DNA of 61,924 nucleotides from Gemmatimonadota bacterium (GTDB taxonomy: Bacteria; Gemmatimonadota; Gemmatimonadetes; Gemmatimonadales; Gemmatimonadaceae). The notes beneath the pieces are model-generated. The model was not told where the DNA came from and ran no database searches. It saw only the letters and a program-made list of their open reading frames with translations. Positions within the stretch are counted from its first letter, which is position 1. Each line of letters begins with the position of its first letter. A program made the position numbers and the translations under genes. The stretch spans positions 1 through 61,924 of the forward strand of contig JADJRJ010000010.1 in assembly GCA_016712265.1 (NCBI GenBank). The letters run 5' to 3'. Below are positions 14,882 to 22,817 of the stretch, piece by piece.

Positions 14882-16890
14882 GGCGATTTCTTTCGGAAGA
14901 GGGCGTAGCCGAGCACGGCTGCAGCTGCGGCCGCGGCGATGTAGCCGAGGTTCGACTGCGGGGGTGGCGGCGGGGGCAGTAGGACCGCTTCCTCCGCAGG
15001 CAGACATTGGTTCGGGTCCTTCGGCTGTCGCAGCACCGGGGTCTGCGGGGCGAGCCTGAAGTTGTCCGCACGCACACTCCCGCCGAACAGGTTCGTGAAG
15101 AGCCCGACGAGCGCGGCGACCACGGCCACGATGGCGCCCGCGATGGGGTTGATGGCGGCGGCGAGCGCCGCCACGGCGCCGATGGCCTGAGTCACCTTCG
15201 CGCCATTCGCCTTGGCCTTCGCGATGGCCATGGCCTCGCGCGTGGCGGCGTCGAGCTGGAGATCACCACGCGCCGTGAAGAAGCCGATGTGCCCGTCGAA
15301 GTAGAGGTTCATGGCCTCGCGGAACGTCTGCGCCGCGTCCTGGTACGCCACACCCTCGGCCCACGCCTTTGCCCACTTGAGCCGCATGCGGGGCCCCATA
15401 GTGGTCACCGGCACGAGGGCTTCAGCTCGACGGATCTCCTGCTGCACGTCGCGCAGGCGCGCGCCCAGGTGGTACTTGCGCGGGTCCTCCCACGCTTCCA
15501 CCCACTCGTCGTCGAGCATCTTGCTGTCCACCGCACAGGCACTCCAGTAGTGGTCCTCGAGGTCCTTGTCGGACATCGTGTCGATGAACTCGAGCGTCTC
15601 GACGATGGACTTGTGCGGCTCATCCTGTTGACGATTCTCCGCGATCGCCTGAGCCATGGCCGTGGCCGGCGAGAACACCCAGTGGAGGAAGCGCTTGAAG
15701 CGCCTACGCCGCCGTTCCTTCTTCGTAGGCGGATCCGGGACGGCCGCCTGGCCCGCACGGTTGATCACCATGCGCGAAAGGTTGGGCGTGTAGGCGTTCG
15801 CATTGACGCCGTCGAGCGGGTGGTCACCATCGAACCACGGGATCTCCGGCTTCCCCTGCTTCAAGCGCGCGTAGTCGAGCAGGAACGAGGGGTACGCCCC
15901 CGTCCAGCGAGGGACCATGCCGGGGCGCAACGACTCGGGGCCGTACCAAGCCTCGAAGGCATGCACCGGGAATGCTCGATGGTTGAGGTTCTGGTAGCGG
16001 TCCAACTCATCCCAGTGCGCCGCCTCCCACACCATGCCGTCTTTGTTGCCGCGCACCAGCTTGAGCACGTCCACACCGCGCCGGAACGGAGCGAAGTCCG
16101 CTGCGCTCGCGGGGTGCCCCGGGAACCAGCTGTGCGTGCTCGTGTGGAAGCTCTGGTAGAACTCAGCCTTGCGCGTCGAGTCGTTCACCGATCCACCGAG
16201 GATGCCCGGGTTGTCCTGCCAGTAGCTGAACGTCCCGCCACGCTGGCGGCACTCGTGCTCCAGCAGCTCGCGCACCTGCTTAGGAACGCCCAGACCGCTC
16301 GAGAACCAGCCCTCAGGGACAACCTGCTTCTGCGCCTCTCCGGGGAACATGAACAGCGGCTGGATGTTGGTCGCCCACATCGCGAGCTCCACGTACTTGG
16401 CCACAAGGTCGTGCCAGGTTCGCATGAGGATGGCGCGCTGCTGTGTCCACGCGCTCACCGCCTTCATGTCGGGCCACTCGTTGTCCTTGAGACCGAGCTC
16501 TTCACGTTGTGCCTTGATCGTCACAACGCGCGCCAGGGAAGAACGCTTGTACACGCCCCCTGCGTTGTCGGCCCACTGCTCCTCCGAGACGAGTGGCGGA
16601 CTGAAGTGCGTTGGGATCGCGGTGTAGACCCCGAGCAACTGCTTCAGCTGCTGCTGGCATGCCTGGAAGACGTCGAAGCGCACCATCATCTGGGCGTACT
16701 GCTCACACGGCAGCTCGTACTCGAGCCAAGGGTGGACGTCTTTGTGCGCTTCCTTGATCACACCCTTGGCCACGATGGAGTCCACCGTGTCCTTGACGAC
16801 GGGCAACGTCTTCTCAGCCGTGCTCAGCGCAGCGAGCAACGTGAAGCTCACGTTGTAGCCCGGGATGGGCGATCGGAAGTCCGTGGCCAT
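14878..16890 (-). CDS. large tail-anchored membrane protein
   Basis: 670 aa, the largest product of the left cluster. Residues 1-370 are soluble and Trp/Tyr-rich (HPWLEYELPCEQYAQMMVRF, THSWFPGHPASAADFAPFRR). A basic patch (TKKERRRRRFKRFLHW) precedes a helical region, then a long hydrophobic stretch near residues 565-600 (IGAVAALAAAINPIAGAIVA), a Pro-rich linker and a final helix (GYIAAAAAAAVLGYALFRKK). Two membrane regions plus a large ectodomain suggest a penetration or vertex protein. No family recognised. Confidence 0.6.
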   Translation of the reverse strand: MATDFRSPIPGYNVSFTLLAALSTAEKTLPVVKDTVDSIVAKGVIKEAHKDVHPWLEYELPCEQYAQMMVRFDVFQACQQQLKQLLGVYTAIPTHFSPPLVSEEQWADNAGGVYKRSSLARVVTIKAQREELGLKDNEWPDMKAVSAWTQQRAILMRTWHDLVAKYVELAMWATNIQPLFMFPGEAQKQVVPEGWFSSGLGVPKQVRELLEHECRQRGGTFSYWQDNPGILGGSVNDSTRKAEFYQSFHTSTHSWFPGHPASAADFAPFRRGVDVLKLVRGNKDGMVWEAAHWDELDRYQNLNHRAFPVHAFEAWYGPESLRPGMVPRWTGAYPSFLLDYARLKQGKPEIPWFDGDHPLDGVNANAYTPNLSRMVINRAGQAAVPDPPTKKERRRRRFKRFLHWVFSPATAMAQAIAENRQQDEPHKSIVETLEFIDTMSDKDLEDHYWSACAVDSKMLDDEWVEAWEDPRKYHLGARLRDVQQEIRRAEALVPVTTMGPRMRLKWAKAWAEGVAYQDAAQTFREAMNLYFDGHIGFFTARGDLQLDAATREAMAIAKAKANGAKVTQAIGAVAALAAAINPIAGAIVAVVAALVGLFTNLFGGSVRADNFRLAPQTPVLRQPKDPNQCLPAEEAVLLPPPPPPQSNLGYIAAAAAAAVLGYALFRKKSP

Positions 16891-16894
16891 GCGT

Positions 16895-17611
16895 TCAATC
16901 CTTCAGCAAGAAGAGCACGCCGACGAGCGCCACAGCGCCCGCACCATAGAGCAGGTACTTGTTGCCATCGCTGCCGAAGCTAGCGCCGGCAGCAGACCCA
17001 GCGGGCGGTGTGACCGGGGGCGCACTGGGTGGCGCAAACGGGTCCGCCGGAGGTGCACTACCCTGCGGGAAGAGGGCCCCGCAAATCTCATCGGTCTGAC
17101 CGGCGATGGTGCTGGCCGTCTGCCAGTTGGAGGTGGTGCCCGTGCCCTGCCCCTTCACCGGGTCCTTCGTGCCGCCCGACGTCGAGCTCTGCGCCGTGGC
17201 CGCCGTACCGATGGCGGTGGTGATCTGCGCGATGGCGCTCATAGTACCGCAGACGCGCCCAGCACGCTCCTGGTTGATGCCCTCGAGGCCGCGCAGGTGC
17301 TGGTTGTTGAGGCGCACCTCGAGCATGCCCAGTGCTGCGCGATCTCGTGGGTCGCGGAAGGCTCCTGCCAGCGCGGCGAGGTCCTCGTTCATGGCGCGCA
17401 TCGGCTGCGGCGTGCCGTAGCGATCGCGCGTCTGAACGCTTCCCTGGTAGCCCGCAAAGGTGCCAGAGCGCACGCTGCCGCGCAGGCCGAGCTTCTCCTT
17501 GAGGCGGTCGCCAATGCCGGTGAGGCCCTGCCGCGTGGGCAGGATGCGGCCCGTCGTAGGCTGGTTCACCATGTAGCCCCAGTCCTGCATTTCTTGCCAC
17601 GTGGCAGGCAT
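16895..17611 (-). CDS. tail-anchored protein with Pro-rich stalk
   Basis: 238 aa. Helical head (residues 1-140) with GLTGIGDRLKEKLGLRGSV and MLEVRLNNQHLRGLEGINQE, a single Cys pair (VCGTMSA and EICGALFPQ) that could form a disulfide, a Pro/Ala-rich stalk (PPADPFAPPSAPPVTPPAG) and a terminal helix (YLLYGAGAVALVGVLFLLKD). Same head-stalk-anchor plan as the gene at 14189. Confidence 0.6.
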   Translation of the reverse strand: MPATWQEMQDWGYMVNQPTTGRILPTRQGLTGIGDRLKEKLGLRGSVRSGTFAGYQGSVQTRDRYGTPQPMRAMNEDLAALAGAFRDPRDRAALGMLEVRLNNQHLRGLEGINQERAGRVCGTMSAIAQITTAIGTAATAQSSTSGGTKDPVKGQGTGTTSNWQTASTIAGQTDEICGALFPQGSAPPADPFAPPSAPPVTPPAGSAAGASFGSDGNKYLLYGAGAVALVGVLFLLKD

Positions 17612-18141
17612 CAGTAGCGCTCCTGAAAACGCGCGCTGGCCGCGTTTTCCGACACCATCTCGAGGGCGTCGTAGGTGTGTTGGGCCGGGAGGGTAGCGCC
17701 CTCGCGATCCTGGATGTGCCGCAGCCTGTTCTGCTCTTCGATCGCGAACGGAGGAAGCCCCATGCGCGGCGTGAACGGGATGTTGGCAGGAAGCTGCGTG
17801 TCAACGGCTCCCATGGCGTAGCTGAGCCGCACGGTTGGTGGGGCGTCGGGCGCGGGGGCGCCCACCTGCTGCAGCACGTAGTCGTGCATTTCCGCGAGCC
17901 GCACGTCGGCCGCGTAAACCGCCTCCACACCCCCCACCGCACCCGCCGCGAACGGCGAGTACTTCCGCGGCAGGATCGCGAAGGGGTTGAACATCTGCCG
18001 CCCGAAGAGGACAGCGTTGACGATGTTCGGGGCCCGCGTCGTGAGGTCGCGACGCAAGAGCTCGAGGGGGAGCTGCTGCATCTCCTCGGGCAAGTTGTCG
18101 CGGGTCTGCCAGGGTCCAGGGAGCGTGGGATAGCGGCGCAT
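17611..18141 (-). CDS. putative soluble virion protein
   Basis: 176 aa, without a clear membrane helix. Features: LPEEMQQLPLELLRRDLTTR, FAILPRKYSPFAAGAVGGVE, DYVLQQVGAPAPDAPPTVRL and a C-terminal ASARFQERY. Pro-rich. Its stop overlaps the start of the next gene. No family recognised; position suggests a structural or assembly role. Confidence 0.55.
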   Translation of the reverse strand: MRRYPTLPGPWQTRDNLPEEMQQLPLELLRRDLTTRAPNIVNAVLFGRQMFNPFAILPRKYSPFAAGAVGGVEAVYAADVRLAEMHDYVLQQVGAPAPDAPPTVRLSYAMGAVDTQLPANIPFTPRMGLPPFAIEEQNRLRHIQDREGATLPAQHTYDALEMVSENAASARFQERY

Positions 18142-18146
18142 GTTGA

Positions 18147-18560
18147 TCAGCCCTTCAGGAGCCAGAGAAGCCCGGCCACGGCCACCACACCGCCCACACC
18201 GACGCCGACCTTCGCTGGCGTGGAGAGCGCGTTGAAGCGCTCGAGGACGGTCTGCGGCTCGACGGGCGCCAGGTAGGTCGAAACCTCCCCGGGGCCCGGC
18301 GTGGTGGGCGAAACGCCCATGTACGTGTCCGGTGTGACCCCACCCTTCGGGTCGAGCAGGTTCACCTTGGGGTCCACCATGATGCTGTTGCCGCCACCGG
18401 GACGCGTCATGGACTGCGCCATGGCAGCCTCATCAGTGGCTGTTTTCACGGACGCATCAGCCGGCGTGTCTCCCGCAAGACCACGCCGCGCCACACGTCC
18501 CGTTGCGCCTGCACGCAGGTTCGCGACCTGCATGCCGTAAGCGAGATCGTACGGGCCCAT
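18147..18560 (-). CDS. tail-anchored protein
   Basis: 137 aa. Extended, Thr/Pro/Gly-rich sequence (VDPKVNLLDPKGGVTPDTYM, GVSPTTPGPGEVSTYLAPVE) ahead of a terminal helix (AKVGVGVGGVVAVAGLLWLL) ending KG. No signal peptide. Another member of the small anchored virion-protein set. Confidence 0.6.
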   Translation of the reverse strand: MGPYDLAYGMQVANLRAGATGRVARRGLAGDTPADASVKTATDEAAMAQSMTRPGGGNSIMVDPKVNLLDPKGGVTPDTYMGVSPTTPGPGEVSTYLAPVEPQTVLERFNALSTPAKVGVGVGGVVAVAGLLWLLKG

Positions 18561-18565
18561 GGCGC

Positions 18566-18823
18566 TCAGACCTTCCGGCAGTTGTAGCCGTACTGCCCGC
18601 GCTGGCAGGTGACCTCACCGAGGCCGCGCAGGTTGCCCTTCACGGTCTTGCGCTTCGCACCGGCGAGGCCGCCCCGGCGCTTGCCCTTGCTGGACTTGCG
18701 CTTCACCCCCGACAGGGTGGGACGGCAGACGGTCTTGCCCTTGACGCGGCTGCACGTCACGGAGCTGAGCCCCCGACGGGTGGACTTGCGGGCGCCGCGG
18801 CGCTTGTTGCTCTTCTTGGCCAT
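18566..18823 (-). CDS. highly basic Cys-containing protein
   Basis: 85 aa, almost entirely Lys, Arg, Gly and Ser: MAKKSNKRRGARKSTRRGLS, then VTCSRVKGKTVCRP and a second pair VTCQRGQYGYNCRKV. It looks like two degenerate repeats, each with a Cys pair. A strong ribosome site (GGAG) precedes the ATG. Composition argues for DNA condensation or packaging inside a particle, as proposed for the 99-aa protein at 13363. Confidence 0.6.
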   Translation of the reverse strand: MAKKSNKRRGARKSTRRGLSSVTCSRVKGKTVCRPTLSGVKRKSSKGKRRGGLAGAKRKTVKGNLRGLGEVTCQRGQYGYNCRKV

Positions 18824-18859
18824 GTGTCAGATTCTCCTCGATCAGGTCGATGTGCGGGG

Positions 18860-19456
18860 TCAGAGCCCCATGTCGAAGTCACGGACAGCTGCGGGCCGGG
18901 CGAACTCCCACCCCAGACGCTTGCCCTGCTCGGTCGTGTCGAGAGCAACCCACTTGCCCCCAAGCTCGATGCACGGATAGACGTGCGCCCAGTACTTGCC
19001 GTCCTGGGAGATGACGCGCGCGATGCTCGAGAGGCCGAGCGACTCAGCGAGCGTGCACACGAAGATCGTCGAGTCGTCGCAGTCACCACCACCGGCGGCG
19101 AGCGTCGTGGCGATGTCCACGTAGGTGTCCACGCCGCGCGGGTCCGAGGTGTAGCGCACGTTGAGCACCGTGAAGTCCCAGAGGCGCGCGATGACGCAGG
19201 CGTCCTCACGCTGGCCACAACGGGGCGGAACCTGCCTTGGAGGCGCCACGGGATGCCAGCGGTCCTTGAAGGGCACGCAGGCCACGCGGCCGGCGCCCTC
19301 GCGCGTCTTCTGCCACTCCCAGGTGCCCGCCGCGATGTTCCGCGCCAGCCGGTGAACGTGGGGGTCCTTCACGCCGTTGGCCACGCGCTCGCGCATGTGC
19401 GCGATGTGGTCGTCGAGCGACGCCGTCTTGTGGATGTTCGAACGGAAGGACGCCAT
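18860..19456 (-). CDS. transglutaminase-like cysteine protease fold
   Basis: 198 aa. The core is GGGDCDDSTIFVCTLAESLG (Cys126), KYWAHVYPCIELGGKWVALD (His158) and Asp173, the Cys-His-Asp triad of the transglutaminase-like superfamily. In bacteria and phages such domains are usually peptidases. No signal peptide. It sits at the start of the structural cluster, so virion maturation or host-wall protein cleavage are both possible. A GTAGGT/ACCTAC dyad touches its start codon. Confidence 0.8.
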   Translation of the reverse strand: MASFRSNIHKTASLDDHIAHMRERVANGVKDPHVHRLARNIAAGTWEWQKTREGAGRVACVPFKDRWHPVAPPRQVPPRCGQREDACVIARLWDFTVLNVRYTSDPRGVDTYVDIATTLAAGGGDCDDSTIFVCTLAESLGLSSIARVISQDGKYWAHVYPCIELGGKWVALDTTEQGKRLGWEFARPAAVRDFDMGL

Positions 19457-19473
19457 GTAGGTACAGAACCTAC
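19457..19473. promoter_or_regulatory. GTAGGT/ACCTAC dyad at a start codon
   Basis: GTAGGT, ACAGA, ACCTAC: a 17-bp dyad abutting the ATG of the transglutaminase-like gene. Same total length and arms as the palindrome at 11690-11706. Because it would lie in the leader of the mRNA, either a DNA operator or an RNA hairpin masking the ribosome site is possible. Confidence 0.45.
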
Positions 19474-19504
19474 ACTACCACACCACCATCCTGCAAGGCA
19501 ACGG

Positions 19505-19708
19505 CTACCGTTCTACGACGTAGAACCCGCGCTGGCGCCTACACACGGCACGTTCACGCTGCCGGGTCATCCGGCCGCCACGCGTGTCTGGGTACTTGGG
19601 CTCGATGTCGGCGGGGAGCCGCGTACACTCGATGATCTGCGACCACTTCGCCGTGTGCTGCCATTCGGTCAGCACCACCTCCTGGTCCCCGATGCGGACC
19701 GTCGTCAC
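19505..19708 (-). CDS. hypothetical 67-aa protein
   Basis: Starts at GTG 19708, overlapping the upstream stop as GTGA. Product reads VTTVRIGDQEVVLTEWQHTA, then IIECTRLPADIEPKYPDTR and a basic end (RMTRQRERAVCRRQRG). Two Cys, no membrane helix. No family recognised. A longer reading with an earlier start exists in this frame but its N-terminus looks non-coding. Confidence 0.5.
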   Translation of the reverse strand: MTTVRIGDQEVVLTEWQHTAKWSQIIECTRLPADIEPKYPDTRGGRMTRQRERAVCRRQRGFYVVER

Positions 19709-19875
19709 AACGGGCACCACGTTCGATGTCTTTCGTACGAACCGCCGCACATAGTGCAGTCCGTCACCCGCCAGCGCGGCTTGGACCGTTCCGCCTCTTC
19801 CCGATGTTCCCGCGCGGCACGTGCTACGTGCTCGCGTTCGAGGGCCTCCGGGTAGACACCACGCCCCGGTGTCAC
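19705..19875 (-). CDS. 56-aa zinc-ribbon-like protein
   Basis: GTG 19875 overlaps the upstream stop. Product has a charged helical N-terminus (PEALEREHVARAAREHREEA) followed by DCTMCGGSYERHRTWCPL, with CxxC, His and Cys suggesting a single zinc knuckle. Short but coupled at both ends and with sensible composition. Confidence 0.5.
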   Translation of the reverse strand: MTPGRGVYPEALEREHVARAAREHREEAERSKPRWRVTDCTMCGGSYERHRTWCPL

Positions 19876-20102
19876 CGCCGACCCCAGTGGCCACAGGCAC
19901 GCAAGCGCGCGGTGGGCGGGTGCGCGATGCCCCCTACACGCGGAACACGCCGCCCCTTGCGCCGCCGGCCGCCTCCCCGAGCTGAGCGGTTGCTGGCGCC
20001 GTTTATCACGTGCGCTCGCCGCAGAGAAACGGGCACGATGGACCCACGAGGACCGGCTGCGGTCATCAACGGGGCGAAGAGGGCTGCCAGCTGTCGGATC
20101 AT
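19872..20102 (-). CDS. 76-aa basic protein
   Basis: ATG 20102 overlaps the upstream stop as ATGA. A hydrophobic N-terminus (MIRQLAALFAPLMTAAGPRG) is followed by an Arg/Gly-rich chain (NRSARGGGRRRKGRRVPRVG). Could be a small membrane-associated basic protein. No family recognised; composition is close to what out-of-frame GC-rich DNA gives, so confidence is modest. Confidence 0.4.
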   Translation of the reverse strand: MIRQLAALFAPLMTAAGPRGSIVPVSLRRAHVINGASNRSARGGGRRRKGRRVPRVGGIAHPPTARLRACGHWGRR

Positions 20103-20782
20103 GATTCCACCGTCCTTTTCTCCATGATGTCCGCTGCGCGCCGCAGAAGGGGCGCCCACTCGGGCCCGAGCTTGGCGGCGGGCAGCCGCAGTTCGCCCAG
20201 CACAGGGTGGATGCCGGCCGCGCACTCGCGCAAAGTCTTCACGCCGCGTGCGTCCACACGCTCTGCCGTGCACCAGATGTGGAACCAGCCGCCGTTGTCA
20301 GCGCGGGCTTCGATGGCGGGCGCCACGCGCACGGGACCCGTGGCGAGCTCTGCCTTGCGGTACGTCTGCAGCTGCTCGGCGCGGTGTTCAGCCTCGAGAC
20401 GGGCGTTGAGCTCGGTAGCCTTGCGCTCCTCGTCGTACTTCTCCGCGACGCTCATGGCGATGTCGAGCTTTCGCTGCTCTGCGGCGGTGCGCCCCAAGCT
20501 GTTCAGCTGGTACGCGTCCGCCAACTCGGGCCGCTCCAGCTCCATCTCGATGAGCCGAAGTTTTCGACAGACTCGCGCGTGCGCGTCAGCGCGCGTATCC
20601 GCCATGTTGGCGCGCGCCCAGTCTTCCCAGAGCGCAGGCATGTGCACGGTGCAGAAGGCGCCCATGACCCACGCATCGTTCTCGATGCCGGCGCAGCGCC
20701 GAAGGTCCTGGGGCCGACACGTCTCGGCGGCCACGCGCAGCTTGCGCACGAGGGGGAGATCTTCTGCGGTGAGAGCACCCAT
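20099..20782 (-). CDS. hypothetical protein with central coiled-coil
   Basis: 227 aa from ATG 20782 (TGATG with the SspB-like gene). N-terminal part has LPLVRKLRVAAETC and LRRCAGIENDAWVMGAFCTV; residues about 85-150 are strongly helical (ERQ/E/K/A-rich, AEQRKLDIAMSVAEKYDEER, ARLEAEHRAEQLQTYRKAE). The end contains GGWFHIWCTAERVDARG. Four Cys. No family recognised. Coupled translation with the ClpXP adaptor suggests a related regulatory job. Confidence 0.55.
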   Translation of the reverse strand: MGALTAEDLPLVRKLRVAAETCRPQDLRRCAGIENDAWVMGAFCTVHMPALWEDWARANMADTRADAHARVCRKLRLIEMELERPELADAYQLNSLGRTAAEQRKLDIAMSVAEKYDEERKATELNARLEAEHRAEQLQTYRKAELATGPVRVAPAIEARADNGGWFHIWCTAERVDARGVKTLRECAAGIHPVLGELRLPAAKLGPEWAPLLRRAADIMEKRTVES

Positions 20783-21267
20783 CACTCCACCGCCTTCAGG
20801 TGCCGGGGCTTGGGCGGCTCGGGAGGCTTGCGCCCGCCGGTGGCGTCCAACAGCTCGTTGACCTTGCGCAGCCCCTTCAGGCCCTCGAAGAGCTCGGGCT
20901 GGACCACGCTCGCCGACCAGGGCCACACCACGCGCGGAGCGCTCGCATCGTTGAATTCCCCCGAGTCGATCATGAAGACCGCTTCCCAAGGGAAGACGCA
21001 TGCGAACGGCACACGCCCGAACGAGAGCGTCACGCGCATCTCGTGCTCGCCGAAGTCCCAACCCGTTGGGGGCACCGCCAGGTTGAGGCCCAGCTCGAAC
21101 ATCGCCACGCGTGGGACGTTCGGGTTGTAGGCCTTGCGGTCAGGGCGCTCGAGCAAGCTCGGCGGGACGACGATGTCGGGGTGCTCGAGGTTCACGTGCA
21201 CTTGAACCAGCGCATGATCTTCGAGCATGCGCAGCAGTACGCCATGTTGTGAGAGAGGGTGTGGCAT
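20782..21267 (-). CDS. sspB: SspB-like ClpXP adaptor
   Basis: 161 aa from ATG 21267. Matches the SspB fold: LLRMLEDHALVQVHVNLEHP, DIVVPPSLLERP, VAMFELGLNLAVPP, MRVTLSFGRVPFACVFPWEA and VFMID, in the order of the substrate-binding domain. After a flexible Pro-rich linker it ends PPKPRHLKAVE, like the C-terminal ClpX-binding peptide of SspB. SspB tethers ssrA-tagged proteins to ClpXP. A viral copy could redirect host proteolysis; it has both halves needed to act. Host-chromosome origin cannot be excluded. Confidence 0.8.
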   Translation of the reverse strand: MPHPLSQHGVLLRMLEDHALVQVHVNLEHPDIVVPPSLLERPDRKAYNPNVPRVAMFELGLNLAVPPTGWDFGEHEMRVTLSFGRVPFACVFPWEAVFMIDSGEFNDASAPRVVWPWSASVVQPELFEGLKGLRKVNELLDATGGRKPPEPPKPRHLKAVE

Positions 21268-21389
21268 CCAGGCATTGTACCCGCGCGCGAAACGCCTGTC
21301 ACGCAGAAAGGGTTGCACACCCGCGCCCCGTGCTGTACAGCCCCCTCAGATCTCGAAGCGTTGTTTCTGCTGCTCCTTCAGGTGTGGTG

Positions 21390-21425
21390 TGCGGGCGTGC
21401 GTCCTAAGGGGGATGCACGCCCGCA
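21390..21425 (-). terminator. stem-loop after the HExxH lipoprotein gene
   Basis: TGCGGGCGTGC (21390-21400) pairs with GCACGCCCGCA (21415-21425), an 11-bp GC-rich stem, 6 bp beyond the stop codon at 21432. No good U-run follows on the minus strand, so this may be a processing or Rho-linked structure rather than a simple intrinsic terminator. It isolates the lipoprotein gene from the SspB cluster. Confidence 0.5.
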
Positions 21426-21431
21426 GTCTTT

Positions 21432-22349
21432 TCAGCGCTGCACCTTGCGGCACTCGGCGGCCCCTCGCCAGACCACACCGCAACTGCCGCCCCACACGCG
21501 CGCGTCCCGGTGACCGCTGTCAAAGGCCCCCGTCGTACACGCGCTCAGCACGTGCGCCATCTCGTGGCGCACCGTCGCCACGTGCCCGTCTGCGTTCTCC
21601 TCGGGGCTCAAGAAGATGGTCGGCACATCGCCTCCGGTGATGATGACCGAGCCCGTCACGCAGCGCGTCCCTGGGCAGCCGCCCATGGTCGAGCAACCCG
21701 TCGTCGTCATGGGGCAGAACCCGGTGTGGTCCGCGAACTCTTGCGCGGTCGTGTGCACCACGCGCACCTGGGCGACGTAGCGGCGGCACAACGGCGTCTC
21801 GAGCGTGGGAAGCGTTGGGTGCTCCTCCCAGTCGGCGGCGAGCCGGTGCGCAGCTTGTGCCCATGGGTCCGTGGCCTGCAGCGCGGCGAGCGGTGGGGGT
21901 GTGACGCAGGCGGTGAGCGCGAGCACTGCGAGGACAGGCGGGAGGCCCCGCATCAGGGCCACCAGCGCTGGCGTTGGCTCATGATCTGTGGCCAGCATGC
22001 GGTCCAGCGCCTCCGCGCCCTCGGCAGTCAGCACGATCGGTTCCAAGTCGGCCTGCTGCAGAAACTCCTCGAGCTGCCGTTGGAACTCGTCGAGAACACG
22101 ATGCTGGCCGCGCGCCCGGAGCTGCAGCGCCCACACCGCCGGCATGTCGAGCAGGTCGAGCAGCCCGTCGACGGCGCTCAACGACAGCGCGTCGCCTGCG
22201 TGGGTTGAACCCAGGCGCTTGCGCCGGAGCAACGGGCGGCGGGCCCGGTAGAGCGGGCGTCGGAGAGGCCGGACAAGTGGGCACACGATGCGCACGAGGG
22301 TTCGCTCCAGGAGCCGCTCGGCAGGCGAGAGGTGGTGACGGTTGGCCAT
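21432..22349 (-). CDS. HExxH metallopeptidase, possible lipoprotein
   Basis: One frame of 305 aa from ATG 22349. Its first half is Arg-rich then helical (RPLLRRKRLG, VLDEFQRQLEEFLQQADLEP). Within it, at ATG 21953, begins MRGLPPVLAVLALTAC, a near-perfect lipoprotein signal with a TGA in another frame overlapping that ATG (TGATG). The second half has VRHEMAHVLS (HExxH) and a downstream GHRDARVWG, and about eight Cys. Probably two genes joined in frame, the second a 173-aa secreted zinc peptidase; a true fusion is the alternative. Confidence 0.6.
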   Translation of the reverse strand: MANRHHLSPAERLLERTLVRIVCPLVRPLRRPLYRARRPLLRRKRLGSTHAGDALSLSAVDGLLDLLDMPAVWALQLRARGQHRVLDEFQRQLEEFLQQADLEPIVLTAEGAEALDRMLATDHEPTPALVALMRGLPPVLAVLALTACVTPPPLAALQATDPWAQAAHRLAADWEEHPTLPTLETPLCRRYVAQVRVVHTTAQEFADHTGFCPMTTTGCSTMGGCPGTRCVTGSVIITGGDVPTIFLSPEENADGHVATVRHEMAHVLSACTTGAFDSGHRDARVWGGSCGVVWRGAAECRKVQR

Positions 22350-22817
22350 GCCCGAGAGCATGCCCGAGGCGCGTCAAGTACGCAAAATGCTAAATTTGTG
22401 ACCTGGACCACACAGTGCAAGCAGTGCAAGTCAAGTGCAAGGTCAAGTGCAAGCTAGATCGTTGTTAGCATTGGGGAAGTGGCAGAGTGCAAGTGCATTG
22501 GGGGTCGTACTTTTTAATTGAAAAATCGTTGGCCGGTTTGGTAGAGCAGAAATGCTCCGCTCTACTTATCCGGCCAAAATATTTCCAATATTAGAACATG
22601 GGTGTTTAACACATACACTGGTTGCACTCTGTTAGTCATTTCAACGACTTAGGTCGAAAATCACTTGCACTCTGCCTTGCACTCGCTTGCACTTTACTTG
22701 CACTCGTAAAGTCGTGTAAAGTTGTCAACAGATAAGTCGATGCGTTGCTGTGTATCGTCATCGGTGGTCACGGTTTCTCAATGCAGCTGCTAACTAAGCC
22801 GTGCTAGGGTGCTCGGC
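22350..22817. promoter_or_regulatory. AT-rich divergent control region and candidate origin
   Basis: 468 bp without genes between the leftward and rightward clusters. Five AGTGCAA boxes (22414, 22423, 22434, 22446, 22486) face five TTGCACT boxes (22622, 22665, 22677, 22687, 22698). Between them lie an interrupted palindrome and AT-rich DNA (AATATTTCCAATATT near 22580). Iterated boxes, AT-rich core and location beside a primase gene resemble an iteron-type origin; a repressor-operator array is the alternative. Two more boxes lie at 25049 and 25080. Confidence 0.6.
22529..22577. repeat. 49-bp two-step inverted repeat
   Basis: TTGGCCGG (22529-22536) pairs with CCGGCCAA (22570-22577), and inside it GTAGAGC (22541-22547) pairs with GCTCTAC (22559-22565), separated by 4-bp bulges and an 11-base loop. 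It sits between the two opposed groups of TTGCACT boxes, as expected for an origin hairpin or a dimeric-protein site. Confidence 0.65.

Noticed and set aside
15007..16983. Long plus-strand open frame (658 codons) opposite the 670-aa gene
   Set aside because: Arg/His/Val/Leu-rich shadow of the minus-strand gene; no ribosome site, and the minus frame has clear head, linker and anchor organisation.
19505..19900. A single 131-aa minus-strand gene
   Set aside because: Its N-terminal half looks non-coding; two GTGA-coupled short genes (19705-19875 and 19505-19708) explain the region better.
22414..22704. CRISPR-like repeats
   Set aside because: Repeats are only 7 bp, unevenly spaced and in two orientations; they look like protein-binding boxes.
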